From NCBI GenBank assembly GCA_003153935.1, contig PMCA01000017.1, positions 83,390 through 147,389 on the forward strand: a stretch of 64,000 nt of DNA. The letters run 5' to 3'. The first letter of the stretch is position 1. Each line of letters opens with the position of its first letter. This DNA comes from Elusimicrobiota bacterium (GTDB lineage Bacteria > CAYTYR01 > UBA6262). This document shows positions 52,287 through 60,518 of the stretch, piece by piece. A program made the translations under genes and the position numbers. The notes beneath the pieces were generated by a model. That model had not been told where the DNA came from. It made no database searches and saw only the letters and a list, made by a program, of their open reading frames with translations.

Positions 52287-52949
52287 TTAGAGCAACCCCT
52301 TTTCCTTAAAACTGAGGTATCTATCCCTGGCGACGATAACATGGTCCAGTATCTCGATCCCCATGATCTTGCCCGCTTCCGTCAGCCGCCGGGTCAAATG
52401 CAGGTCCTCGGTCGAGGGATTAGGGTCGCCGGACGGATGATTGTGGGCGATGATGAGATGCGCGGCCGTGTGCTTGACCGCCGGCTCGAAAACCTCACGG
52501 GGATGGACCAGGCTGGCATTTAGAGAGCCGATGGAAATGATCTCGCGTTTTATTTCCTGGTTGCGGGAATCGAGGTAGAAAACAACGAAGTGTTCTTTCT
52601 TATGGGTCCGGATGTCCTTCATTTCCGCGAAGATGTCCTCCGGCCGCAAATATAATTCCGCTTTTTTGTTTTTCAGCAGTCTTTTGCCGAGCTCGAAGCA
52701 GGCCACGATCTCGCAAGCCTTAGCCGGGCCCAGCCCGGGATATTTTTTTAATTCCGCAAAGGTAAGGTTGGGGATGGATTCGGCGGAAAAGTTCTTGAGG
52801 ATCTTATTAGCCAGTTCGACTACGTTCTCCCCTTTTTTGCCCGAACGCAGGAGAATAGCCAATAGTTCGGAGTTGGATAGTTTTTCAGGGCCATAATGGA
52901 TTAGTTTTTCCCGCGGACGGTCTATTGTGGGGATTTCATTCATTTTCAT
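52287..52949 (-). CDS. radC: RadC family JAB/MPN metalloprotein
   Basis: A 220-aa protein with an N-terminal helix-hairpin-helix-like part (YPGLGPAKACEIV) and a C-terminal JAMM metalloprotease-like domain with HNHPSGDPNPSTED, metal ligands H169 and H171. Despite the name, a DNA repair role is disputed for this family. It is the first gene of a unit with the exported barrel protein and acylphosphatase. tRNA-Pro(CGG) lies just upstream. Confidence 0.93.
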   Translation of the reverse strand: MKMNEIPTIDRPREKLIHYGPEKLSNSELLAILLRSGKKGENVVELANKILKNFSAESIPNLTFAELKKYPGLGPAKACEIVACFELGKRLLKNKKAELYLRPEDIFAEMKDIRTHKKEHFVVFYLDSRNQEIKREIISIGSLNASLVHPREVFEPAVKHTAAHLIIAHNHPSGDPNPSTEDLHLTRRLTEAGKIMGIEILDHVIVARDRYLSFKEKGLL

Positions 52950-53001
52950 TAGAGCGGATTTCCCGTGAGCTTTATTTTGGGGCTGAAAAACTTATTAAAA
53001 A

Positions 53002-53075
53002 TCGGGGCGCCCGGATTTGAACCGGGAACCTCACGGACCCGAACCGTGCGCGCTAGCCAATTGCGCTACGCCCCG
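53002..53075 (-). tRNA. tRNA-Pro (anticodon CGG)
   Basis: A 74-nt cloverleaf on the minus strand. The acceptor stem CGGGGCG pairs with CGCCCCG, with discriminator A, as usual for bacterial tRNA-Pro. The anticodon stem CACGG/CCGTG encloses TTCGGGT, giving CGG. The T arm has GGTTCAAATCC. CCA is not encoded. Confidence 0.95.
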
Positions 53076-53187
53076 CATTTTAAAAAATTTTTCAGTGATT
53101 ATCTCTCAATATGATAGGAGTGTTAAATATACCAATTTATTTGTTATATGTCAATAGCTCATTACGGGTTTTTATCTTCGGGCCCGC

Positions 53188-53850
53188 CTAGCCAGTCGAG
53201 GCTGGCCAGCCGAATTCCCCTACCAGGGGCACAAACACACACTTGCCGTAATCGAATAATTTAATCTGCCCTTTATGTTTCTCCGCTACTATCAGGTCCT
53301 GTCCCAAGGAAGCGCCCAGCGGAATAACCATCTTACCGCCTTCTTTCAACTGGTCCACCAGTGGCTGGGGCAGGTTGGGCGCGCTGGCGGTGACTATGAT
53401 CCGGTCGTAAGGGGCGAATTCTTCCCAACCGAGCGTGCCGTCACCGACGTGCAATTTAACATTTTTGTAGCCAAGCCGCAGTAAAGTGAGGTCCGCTTCC
53501 AGGCTTAAATTCTCGATGCGTTCCACACTGTAAACGGTCTGGACCATCTCCGCCAATACAGCGGTCTGGTAACCGCTGCCCGTGCCGATCTCCAGCACTG
53601 TCTCATCGCCGTATATCTCCAGCAGTTCCGTCATCAGCGCCACCATGTACGGTTGGGAAATGGTCTGGCCGGCTGCGGTCGGCAGAGGATAATCGGCGTA
53701 AGCGTCCTTATGGAACGGCAGCGCGACAAACTCATGCCGCGGCACTTTGCGCAGGGCTTTGATGACCTGCGGATTTTTTATGCCGCGGGATAAGATCTGC
53801 TCTCTGACCATTTTTTCGCGTAAAGGCAGGAAAACGTCTATCTCTGACAA
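53188..53850 (-). CDS. pcm: Protein-L-isoaspartate O-methyltransferase
   Basis: Repairs isoaspartyl residues in aged proteins with S-adenosylmethionine. The 220-aa protein has the family motifs VPRHEFVALPFH, QTISQPYMVALM, the SAM loop EIGTGSGYQTAVLAEM and VGDGTLGWEEFAPYDRIIVTASA. The last codons (FGWPASTG) run into a GC-rich repeat containing the palindrome GGCTGGCCAGCC, so the C-terminus is somewhat unusual. It follows the small membrane protein and lpxL genes in the same direction. Confidence 0.94.
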   Translation of the reverse strand: MSEIDVFLPLREKMVREQILSRGIKNPQVIKALRKVPRHEFVALPFHKDAYADYPLPTAAGQTISQPYMVALMTELLEIYGDETVLEIGTGSGYQTAVLAEMVQTVYSVERIENLSLEADLTLLRLGYKNVKLHVGDGTLGWEEFAPYDRIIVTASAPNLPQPLVDQLKEGGKMVIPLGASLGQDLIVAEKHKGQIKLFDYGKCVFVPLVGEFGWPASTG

Positions 53851-53870
53851 GGTCCCTCCTGCAAGAATAA

Positions 53871-54407
53871 TTAAACCGGACTGGTGTGGCTGATAGTTTT
53901 TAATATTTGCATAATAAGGGCTTTGATGCCGCCGAAGCCGAGGGCCAGGACAAGACAGCTGAGCAAACTGCCGGCGGCCAACAGCAAATAACTTTTCCTT
54001 TTATCCAATTTTAACAAATGCGCCAGCAGCACTCCAGACCACATCCCGCCGCCCAGCGACGGCATGGCTGTAACGAATATCACACCCCATTGCCCAAAAC
54101 GATGGGAGCGTTTAAGCAACAGGGCCTGCCAGTTCCGGTCTCCCCTGGTGATTCTTTTCTTTTTATAGATACGTCGCAACCGTATGCGCCAGAGTCGCAG
54201 TCTTATCATAATGAACTTAATTTTTTGGGGACTCTCGTAAAGATAATAAAATATCGGCACTTGGGCCAGGTCCATGATAAAAATAAAAGCTACCGCGATA
54301 TACCATTTAACAAACAGGGCCACCGCTACCGGTATGGAGATCAAACGGCTGGCAAAAATATGGGTAATGATCAATAACAGGGTCTTGATTATGAATTTAT
54401 GGATCAA
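53871..54407 (-). CDS. Small multidrug export-like membrane protein (Sm_multidrug_ex type)
   Basis: A 178-aa protein with about four membrane segments. The C-terminal half has WGVIFVTAMPSLGGGMWSG and LLLAAGSLLSCLVLALG, which fits the family named for small multidrug export, whose real function is poorly known. A basic cytoplasmic loop (LRLWRIRLRRIYKKKR) separates the two halves. It is coupled to the lpxL-like gene by a 4-nt overlap, so a link to envelope lipids is possible (inference). Confidence 0.72.
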   Translation of the reverse strand: MIHKFIIKTLLLIITHIFASRLISIPVAVALFVKWYIAVAFIFIMDLAQVPIFYYLYESPQKIKFIMIRLRLWRIRLRRIYKKKRITRGDRNWQALLLKRSHRFGQWGVIFVTAMPSLGGGMWSGVLLAHLLKLDKRKSYLLLAAGSLLSCLVLALGFGGIKALIMQILKTISHTSPV

Positions 54408-55264
54408 TTATTCCCCCACACTCTTTTGAATATGCACCATTGGTCCGGATAAAGGTTTACGTATTTTTCCAATATGGCAGCGTAATTCTGGGTAAGCTCT
54501 TTAATTTGGCCCTCTTCGTTTTGGGAACTATCGGCCGTTAACGGCGGTTCTATATATGTATGAAAATATCCCGATCCTTCCCGGATGGTAAACCCAGGGA
54601 CCAGGGGCGTTTTAGTTTTTACCGCCAACACCGCCGGACCTGACGGAAATCTGGTTATTTGGCCAAAAAAACGGACTTCCACCCCTTCCCCTTCACCTAT
54701 GCCCCAATCGCCTACCGTTGTCAAATTTTCGCCCTTTTTGAGGGCTTTAAAAGCGTTTCTTAAGCCAATGCCCAAGGGAATAAGTTTAGTATGGCGGCAA
54801 CGGCGACAATTTATAAAAAGATCGTTGATCCTTTGGTCCGTGTGCGGCTGAATGATCAGGTTTATTGGATAGCCGAACTGATCCATGTACTCAGCGGCAA
54901 TTTCCCAGTTGCCCAGATGGGCCGATACCACTATAAAAGGCTGCTTCCTCTCGAAAAGACCCGTAAATATCTCTTTACCCGATACGAAAAAATTCTGGTT
55001 CTCCCGCACTAATTCATGTTTTTGGGAATGCAGGAACTCGAAAAGATAAAAGTAAAAATTAGCGAATACCTGCCGGGTGATCCTCTTTCTTTTTCCGGCG
55101 TCATGATCACCGGGAATAATAACGGACAGGTTGGCGTTGACGGCTCGCCGGTCAGATGTGTTTATAGCCCAGGTCAGCAGACCCAAAAACCTGGCGGCCG
55201 CGTAACCCATTCTTAACGATAAGGTATTTGCCAGAAATATAAAAAAACGATATATCCAATACAT
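54404..55264 (-). CDS. lpxL: Lipid A biosynthesis lauroyl/myristoyl acyltransferase (LpxL/HtrB family)
   Basis: Membrane enzyme that adds secondary acyl chains to lipid A. The 286-aa protein has an N-terminal hydrophobic segment, the catalytic HLGNWE (H116, E121), the GDWGIGEGEG region and the C-terminal NLYPDQWCIFKRVW. This gene implies lipopolysaccharide and so a true outer membrane, although related acyltransferases can act on glycolipids. It lies directly after an MGDG/MurG-like glycosyltransferase gene, so a joint role in a glycolipid is possible. Confidence 0.88.
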   Translation of the reverse strand: MYWIYRFFIFLANTLSLRMGYAAARFLGLLTWAINTSDRRAVNANLSVIIPGDHDAGKRKRITRQVFANFYFYLFEFLHSQKHELVRENQNFFVSGKEIFTGLFERKQPFIVVSAHLGNWEIAAEYMDQFGYPINLIIQPHTDQRINDLFINCRRCRHTKLIPLGIGLRNAFKALKKGENLTTVGDWGIGEGEGVEVRFFGQITRFPSGPAVLAVKTKTPLVPGFTIREGSGYFHTYIEPPLTADSSQNEEGQIKELTQNYAAILEKYVNLYPDQWCIFKRVWGNN

Positions 55265-55271
55265 ATTTTTG

Positions 55272-56390
55272 TTAGCCCAGGTCCAGGATCGCGCGCGCGG
55301 CTTCTAAAGACGCGTTAGGTTTGGCGATCTTAATAGTGTTTTCCTTCAGCGTATCCAGCTTCTGCGGATGGCGGATCAAGTATTCCACGACCGCCTGCAG
55401 GTTATCCAGGTTGTCCAAACGCAATGCCACATGGTTTTTGGTCAGGAACTGGCTGTTTTTTTCCTCCTGCCCCGGGATCGGATCGGTTATGATCATGGGC
55501 AGATTCTTAGCCAGCGCCTCCGAGGAGGTCATACCTCCGGGCTTGGTAATGATCATGTCACAGGCGTCCATTATCTTGTCGATGTGCCGGGTGAACCCCA
55601 TGATCCGCAGAGTATGATTAAAGCGGGAGGATTTCCTCTTGAGCTTCCTTCTCAGTTTGTTGTTCTTCCCGCAAATGACAATGGTCTGTATCGGCAGGCG
55701 TATATTGCCCAGTTGCTTAATTATCTTATCCATCGGACCCAGGCCTTGGCTCCCGCCCATGACCAGTATCGTCGGCAGCCAGGGGTTAAGCTTAAGCCTT
55801 TGCTTGGCCGAGATCTTATCCTGGGTTATGGCGAATCTCGGGTCGATGGGGATGCCCAGTATTTTGATCCGGTTTTCTTGCACGCCCATTTGTATCAGGT
55901 CCTGTTTGGTCGTCTGCGCTGGAACTATATAAAGGTCCACGAACGGCGCGTACCAGTAGGCATGCGCCCGGTAATCGGTGACTATGGCTACCAGCGGTAG
56001 TGACAGTCCGGTTTGTTCCTTATAAGCGGACATGAGCACGCAGGGCGCCGCCTGGGTGCAGACCACGGTGCTGGGATGGTACATGTTCAGCAGGTTTTCG
56101 ATCTTTTTTAATTTGAGTTTACCCAGGACGGTCCGCAGGGTGGCGGTGGCGCTTAAAATATCGGGGTTATCATAAAGATAATCCCAGAGTTGCGGTGTGC
56201 GTTTGATGATACCCGAATAGGTGTTGGATATCACTTTGCTCAGGATGGGATAAATGTACCGCAAAGAATCGACCGCGTCGGTATAAACCCGCGGGTTGAT
56301 CAGCCGTACCCCTTCCTGCAGAGCTTTCGCGGCGGACTCGTGGCCGGTGCCGGGGTGTATATAGAGGAAAATAATCTTTTTAGGCGCCAA
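55272..56390 (-). CDS. MGDG synthase/MurG-like glycosyltransferase
   Basis: A 372-aa GT28-type glycosyltransferase. It has the N-terminal MGDG-synthase-like domain (YIHPGTGHESAAKAL, then a region with VVCTQAAPCVLM and TDYRAHAYW) and the C-terminal nucleotide-sugar domain (LVMGGSQGLGPMD, CDMIITKPGGMTSSEAL, DPIPGQEEKN). These match diacylglycerol glucosyl/galactosyltransferases such as UgtP. It probably makes a membrane glycolipid; the sugar and acceptor are unknown. The lpxL-like gene follows after 7 nt. Confidence 0.88.
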   Translation of the reverse strand: MAPKKIIFLYIHPGTGHESAAKALQEGVRLINPRVYTDAVDSLRYIYPILSKVISNTYSGIIKRTPQLWDYLYDNPDILSATATLRTVLGKLKLKKIENLLNMYHPSTVVCTQAAPCVLMSAYKEQTGLSLPLVAIVTDYRAHAYWYAPFVDLYIVPAQTTKQDLIQMGVQENRIKILGIPIDPRFAITQDKISAKQRLKLNPWLPTILVMGGSQGLGPMDKIIKQLGNIRLPIQTIVICGKNNKLRRKLKRKSSRFNHTLRIMGFTRHIDKIMDACDMIITKPGGMTSSEALAKNLPMIITDPIPGQEEKNSQFLTKNHVALRLDNLDNLQAVVEYLIRHPQKLDTLKENTIKIAKPNASLEAARAILDLG

Positions 56391-56410
56391 ATAGATACCC
56401 TGCTATTAAG

Positions 56411-56517
56411 TTATGAGCTTTTAAAATCGGGGTGCCCGGGCTCGAACCGGGGACCTTTCGCACCCCAAGCGAATGCGCTAGCCAACTGCGCTACACCCCG
56501 ATTTCAAAAGCTCATAA
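56411..56517. repeat. 17-nt inverted repeat enclosing tRNA-Pro(GGG)
   Basis: TTATGAGCTTTTAAAAT (56411-56427) and ATTTCAAAAGCTCATAA (56501-56517) are reverse complements at 16 of 17 positions and directly abut the 7-bp acceptor stem. The precursor could form a continuous helix of about 24 bp, ending in the tRNA. Confidence 0.85.
56427..56500 (-). tRNA. tRNA-Pro (anticodon GGG)
   Basis: A 74-nt cloverleaf on the minus strand. The acceptor stem CGGGGTG pairs with CACCCCG, with discriminator A. The anticodon stem TTCGC/GCGAA encloses TTGGGGT, giving GGG. CCA is not encoded. The gene is enclosed by a 17-nt inverted repeat that would extend the acceptor stem. Confidence 0.95.
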
Positions 56518-56536
56518 AGTTGTATATATATTTTCA

Positions 56537-56869
56537 TTACTTTTCCAGCGTTGTCAATAATCCCCGGAGTTCCTTTTTCAGTTCCTTTAATAATTTGTAC
56601 CAGTCGGTCTTGGCGGCGGTTTTGCGCTCCTTGGTTTCCTCCAGCAGTAGTTTCTTGGCGCCGGCGATGGAATATTTCTTATGGTGCAGGAGTTCCTTTA
56701 TGTATAGGATCTTCTCGATATCCTCTTTACGATAAAGGCGGTGTCCGCCGTCACCCTTGATCGGACGCAGCAGGCTGAATTCCTTCTCCCAATAACGCAG
56801 TACGTACGGACGCACTCCTGTGGTGTTGGCCGCCTGCCCGATGGTAAATAATTTATCCTCTACCTTCAT
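56537..56869 (-). CDS. MerR-family transcriptional regulator
   Basis: A 110-aa protein with an N-terminal MerR winged helix-turn-helix (FTIGQAANTTGVRPYVLRYW, GHRLYRKEDIEKILYIK) and a coiled-coil C-terminus (about 75-108). There is no cysteine-rich metal site or ligand domain, so the signal is unknown. The arrangement next to gpsA is like that of small MerR proteins found near ihfA or hupB in other bacteria. It has its own TTGACA-type promoter and a GAGGG ribosome site. Confidence 0.9.
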   Translation of the reverse strand: MKVEDKLFTIGQAANTTGVRPYVLRYWEKEFSLLRPIKGDGGHRLYRKEDIEKILYIKELLHHKKYSIAGAKKLLLEETKERKTAAKTDWYKLLKELKKELRGLLTTLEK

Positions 56870-56896
56870 GTCGCCCTCTTTCGTCGTCAGAGTGTT

Positions 56897-56925
56897 ATCT
56901 TATCATACGACGAGTATTCTGTCAA
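56897..56925 (-). promoter_or_regulatory. Strong candidate promoter for the MerR gene
   Basis: On the minus strand TTGACA (56925-56920), a 17-nt spacer and TAAGAT (56902-56897), in the 84-nt gap after gpsA. The leader of about 21 nt carries the ribosome site of the MerR gene. Confidence 0.6.
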
Positions 56926-56953
56926 CCCTTCGGCTGCGCTCAGGACTAGCCGC

Positions 56954-57973
56954 TTACAAATTGTTTTCCGGTTTGGCTTGCCGCCCCATCAGGTCCATGA
57001 GCGCCTGGCGCGGCGATTTATGTTCCAGCAGCACCTGATAGACCTGCTCGTTTATCGGCATGCTGATCTTATATTTTTCTGAAAAATGATAAAGGGCCTG
57101 GCAGGTTCTTATGCCCTCCACTACCGTGCATATTTTTTTCATGGCCTGCTGGTAGGTCAGGCCTTGCGCGATCAATTCACCGCAGCGGCGGTTCCGGCTG
57201 AACGGACTGTAACAGGTTGTGATCAAATCGCCCAAACCGCTTAAGCCGCTGAAAGTCTCGGGCTTGGCCTTAAAATATTTGCCCAAACGAGCCATCTCAG
57301 CTATGCCGCGGGTGATTAAGGCGGACTTAGCGTTGGTGCCCAACTTCATGCCGTCGCTGATGCCGCAGGCGATGGCGATGACGTTTTTTACCGACCCGCC
57401 CAGCTCCGTGCCCAGGACATCGGTCGCCGTATAAATACGGAAATAAGTGGTCATCAGTTGTTGCTGCAGAAAGGCGGCCAGTTTGATATTCCGGCTGGCG
57501 ATAACGGTGGCCGCCGGTTTACGTAAGGCGATCTCTTTGGCAATATTAGGTCCCGATAAAAAGGCTGTGTTCTTCTTTAAATACGCGGGCAATTCATCGG
57601 CCAGGACTTGCGACATGGTCATGAATGTTGTTTCTTCCAGCCCTTTAGTAACGCAAAGGATGATAAATTTTTTGGGTAATTTAAGTTTAGACAATTTATT
57701 AACCGTCTGGCGTACGAAGGGAGACGGTACCGCTATTACCGCCAGATCCGCCCCCGCCACTGCTTTATCTAGGTCGGAGTCAATGCGGATATCGCGCGGC
57801 AGGACAACTTCCGGCAAGTACTTGAATTTCCTGGTTTTGGCCAGCGCCGCCGCCTGTTTGGGGTCAAATTCCCAAAAAGTTACCTTATGTCCCCGGTCAT
57901 GAAATACCTGTCCCAAAGTAAGGCCCCAAGTGCCCGCGCCTAAGATGGTAATTTTAAGTTTTTTATTGCCCAT
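56954..57973 (-). CDS. gpsA: Glycerol-3-phosphate dehydrogenase [NAD(P)+]
   Basis: Makes sn-glycerol-3-phosphate for phospholipid synthesis. The 339-aa protein has the Rossmann motif ILGAGTWGLTLGQ near the N-terminus, CVTKGLE, FLSGPNIAKE and the C-terminal domain with GGSVKNVIAIACGISDG, catalytic lysine in that segment, and GLGDLITTCYSPFSRN. The gene follows plsY, which uses its product. Confidence 0.96.
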   Translation of the reverse strand: MGNKKLKITILGAGTWGLTLGQVFHDRGHKVTFWEFDPKQAAALAKTRKFKYLPEVVLPRDIRIDSDLDKAVAGADLAVIAVPSPFVRQTVNKLSKLKLPKKFIILCVTKGLEETTFMTMSQVLADELPAYLKKNTAFLSGPNIAKEIALRKPAATVIASRNIKLAAFLQQQLMTTYFRIYTATDVLGTELGGSVKNVIAIACGISDGMKLGTNAKSALITRGIAEMARLGKYFKAKPETFSGLSGLGDLITTCYSPFSRNRRCGELIAQGLTYQQAMKKICTVVEGIRTCQALYHFSEKYKISMPINEQVYQVLLEHKSPRQALMDLMGRQAKPENNL

Positions 57974-57994
57974 GATCGTCCTTATCGATGTAAT

Positions 57995-58633
57995 CTATTT
58001 TAAATCTGTGGAATCAGGTCTCTTTTTGAAACTAAATTTATGTTCCGTATGCGCCATCAGGCGCTTAATATTCGGTATATGGCGGACATCTATCAGGATA
58101 GCGACCACTACCGAGAAATATAACAGGATATAATTTCCGCAATCGTAGAGGCCGACAAAGAACGGCAGGAAGCTGGCCGCCAATATTGAGCCTACTGAAA
58201 TATAACGGGAAATGAAAACGGCCAACACGAATACAATCAAACCCGTCAGGGTCGCCCAGGGCGCCAGCGTCAGCATCACCCCGGTGCTGGTAGCCACCCC
58301 TTTTCCGCCTTTGAATTTCAGAAAGATAGTCCAGTTGTGACCGCAGATAGCGGTCACCCCGGAAACTATCCTCAGTGTTTCGGTATATGGCTGGGGAATG
58401 ATCTTAGTAGCGATCATGACTGCCAGCACGCCTTTGAGCGCATCCGCCAGCAGGACTACTACTCCGGCCGTTTTCCCGACGCTACGGAAGACATTGGTCG
58501 CACCTACATTACCACTGCCGGTAGTACGGATATCGATACCCTTCACTATCTTTCCGGCCAGGTACCCGAAGGGTATGGAGCCGATCAGATAGGAAACTAT
58601 AACCGCTATGATCATGTTTAATGTTGGGCCCAT
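57995..58633 (-). CDS. plsY: Acyl-phosphate:glycerol-3-phosphate acyltransferase
   Basis: Membrane enzyme for the first acylation in phospholipid synthesis. The 212-aa protein has the three PlsY motifs: SGNVGATNVFR, HNWTIFLKFKGGKGVATS and a later loop region. The ATG at 58633 has AAGGA just upstream and lies inside the der end; an internal ATG at 58615 would give the more usual MIIAVIVSYLIGSIPFG start, so the true N-terminus is uncertain by six residues. Functionally it links with gpsA downstream. Confidence 0.94.
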   Translation of the reverse strand: MGPTLNMIIAVIVSYLIGSIPFGYLAGKIVKGIDIRTTGSGNVGATNVFRSVGKTAGVVVLLADALKGVLAVMIATKIIPQPYTETLRIVSGVTAICGHNWTIFLKFKGGKGVATSTGVMLTLAPWATLTGLIVFVLAVFISRYISVGSILAASFLPFFVGLYDCGNYILLYFSVVVAILIDVRHIPNIKRLMAHTEHKFSFKKRPDSTDLK

Positions 58634-59964
58634 TGTTTCCTTTTCAGGCTCAAATTGAATTTTAGCGGAACCCCATCCAGCTCATAACGTTCCCTGATCT
58701 GATTCTCCAGGTAGCGTAAATAGTTGGTAGGAAATTCTTCGATCTCGTTTACGGTCACCCGGAAGACCGGAGGCGAAGAGTCGATCTGCTCCAGATTAGA
58801 AACGCGGATAGGCTTGCCTTTTATCTGTCCCGCGGGATAGCGCTGCTGGGCCGAATTAAGTATATCGCGCAGCTCAGCCGCTGGGAATTCGGTTTTATAG
58901 CGCTCCTGTATCTGCTGTATCTCCGGCACGATGGTCTGGATCCGGTCCCCTGTCTTGGCGGATATCGGCAGGATAACGGCGTAATGCAGGAAGCGTAATT
59001 TCTTCCTGATGAAATCGGAGTATTCTTCCAGGGTGCCGGTTTCTTTCTCAACGGTATCCCATTTATTCAGTATGATAATGCAAGCACATCTTTTCTCTTC
59101 TGCCAGGGAAGCAATGCGCTGATCCTGCTTGGTTACGCCTTCCTCGCCGTCAAGAACGACGAGAGCCACATCCGCGCGGTCAATGCTCCTGATAGCGCTA
59201 AGTATGCTAAGCAGTTCAGCTACGTTCTTTTCTTCTTTGGCTTTTTTTATGCCGGCAGTGTCGATCAAGGTAAAGCGTTTACCGTCAACTTCGAAAAAAG
59301 TGTCGATCGAGTCCCGGGTGGTTCCCGGCACGTCGCTGACTATCACCCGTTTTTCCTTCAGAAGAGCGTTGACCAGCGAAGATTTGCCGACGTTAGGTTT
59401 GCCTATGACCGCGATCTTTAAAGAGCTGTCCGTTTTAGGCTTACCCTTAAGCGCCCGTTTCGGCAGCAAGGCCACGGCCTTATCCAACAGGGTGTTGATA
59501 TTTAAACCGTGACTGCAGGAAATATTGACGAAATTCTTGAATCCCAGGGTTTGGTAACCACTGTAGAATATTGATTCGTCGTTAATACTATTCGGATTAT
59601 CCACCTTATTGATCGCCAGGACCACGGGCTTGCCCGATTTATGCAGGATCTTGGCGATGGACCGCTCTTCAGAGGTAACCGCTACCTGGCTGTCGGTCAG
59701 GAAAACAATTACGTCGGCGCTGTCGATGGCTATGTGGACCTGGCTCTTGATCTCGTCGAGGAAACGGTCGCTGTCGTCGAAATGGTAGCCGCCGGTGTCG
59801 ATTACGGTCAATGGTTTTTTGCCCCAGAGGAAATCCCCATATAAGCGATCCCGGGTCAAACCGGCGATCTCGTTGACCAGGGCCTTACGCCGGCCGATGA
59901 TGCGGTTGAATAGTGAAGATTTGCCGACGTTGGGACGGCCGACAATGGCTATGACTGGGTTCAT
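58618..59964 (-). CDS. der: Ribosome-assembly GTPase Der (EngA)
   Basis: Double GTPase for large ribosomal subunit assembly. The 448-aa protein has two G domains, with GRPNVGKSS at about 8-16 and GKPNVGKSS near 184-192, DTGG and DTAG G3 motifs, NKVD and NKWD G4 motifs, and the C-terminal KH-like domain. The ATG overlaps the end of the second pgsA-like gene (ATGA). Complete and typical. Confidence 0.97.
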   Translation of the reverse strand: MNPVIAIVGRPNVGKSSLFNRIIGRRKALVNEIAGLTRDRLYGDFLWGKKPLTVIDTGGYHFDDSDRFLDEIKSQVHIAIDSADVIVFLTDSQVAVTSEERSIAKILHKSGKPVVLAINKVDNPNSINDESIFYSGYQTLGFKNFVNISCSHGLNINTLLDKAVALLPKRALKGKPKTDSSLKIAVIGKPNVGKSSLVNALLKEKRVIVSDVPGTTRDSIDTFFEVDGKRFTLIDTAGIKKAKEEKNVAELLSILSAIRSIDRADVALVVLDGEEGVTKQDQRIASLAEEKRCACIIILNKWDTVEKETGTLEEYSDFIRKKLRFLHYAVILPISAKTGDRIQTIVPEIQQIQERYKTEFPAAELRDILNSAQQRYPAGQIKGKPIRVSNLEQIDSSPPVFRVTVNEIEEFPTNYLRYLENQIRERYELDGVPLKFNLSLKRKQWAQH

Positions 59965-60518
59965 TTTTTACCGCCTTCTTTATTTACAACCTTTAAACCG
60001 GTGGCGGTGTAATCAATGCCGCTGGCTACAGTGAAGATTACCGCTCCCCACCACAGGATCCAGATGTGGGAGACTTGCAGTAACGCGAAAAAGACGGTCA
60101 GCATCTGGAAAAAAGTGGTCAGCTTGCCCAGCATGCTGGGCGTACTATTCTTGACGCCGGTAAAAATATAGGTTAGCAACCAGCCGGTAAACAGGATGAT
60201 GTCACGGCTGATCACTATGATCATGACCCAGAATGGGATGACATGCATTATGGCCAGGGAAATAAAGGTTGTTACCAGCAGCAGCTTGTCCGCTGCCGGG
60301 TCTAAAAAAGTGCCCAAGGGAGTATTTAACTTTTTCTTGCGGGCGACGAGCCCGTCCAGGTAATCGGTGAATATGGCAAAGATAAAAATAATAATGGCGA
60401 TCATGTTCAGATCTTTACCGCCGGCCAGGGTTACCACCCAGACCGGATTGAACAGGATGATGATCAGGATCGGCGTCAGCAGTATTCGCAGGATGGTAAG
60501 TTTATTGGCCAGGTTCAT
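59961..60518 (-). CDS. CDP-alcohol phosphatidyltransferase, PgsA-like (second copy)
   Basis: A 185-aa membrane protein of the same family as the pgsA at 10792. The signature is complete: D52, D55, G56, A59, R60, G69, D73 and D77. The first residues are nearly the same in both copies (MNLAN-LTILRILL). It is coupled to hflX upstream and der downstream by 4-nt overlaps. As it is not beside pgpA, it may be the phosphatidylglycerophosphate synthase duplicate or an enzyme with another acceptor, such as cardiolipin or inositol-phosphate type. This cannot be settled from sequence alone. Confidence 0.88.
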   Translation of the reverse strand: MNLANKLTILRILLTPILIIILFNPVWVVTLAGGKDLNMIAIIIFIFAIFTDYLDGLVARKKKLNTPLGTFLDPAADKLLLVTTFISLAIMHVIPFWVMIIVISRDIILFTGWLLTYIFTGVKNSTPSMLGKLTTFFQMLTVFFALLQVSHIWILWWGAVIFTVASGIDYTATGLKVVNKEGGKK

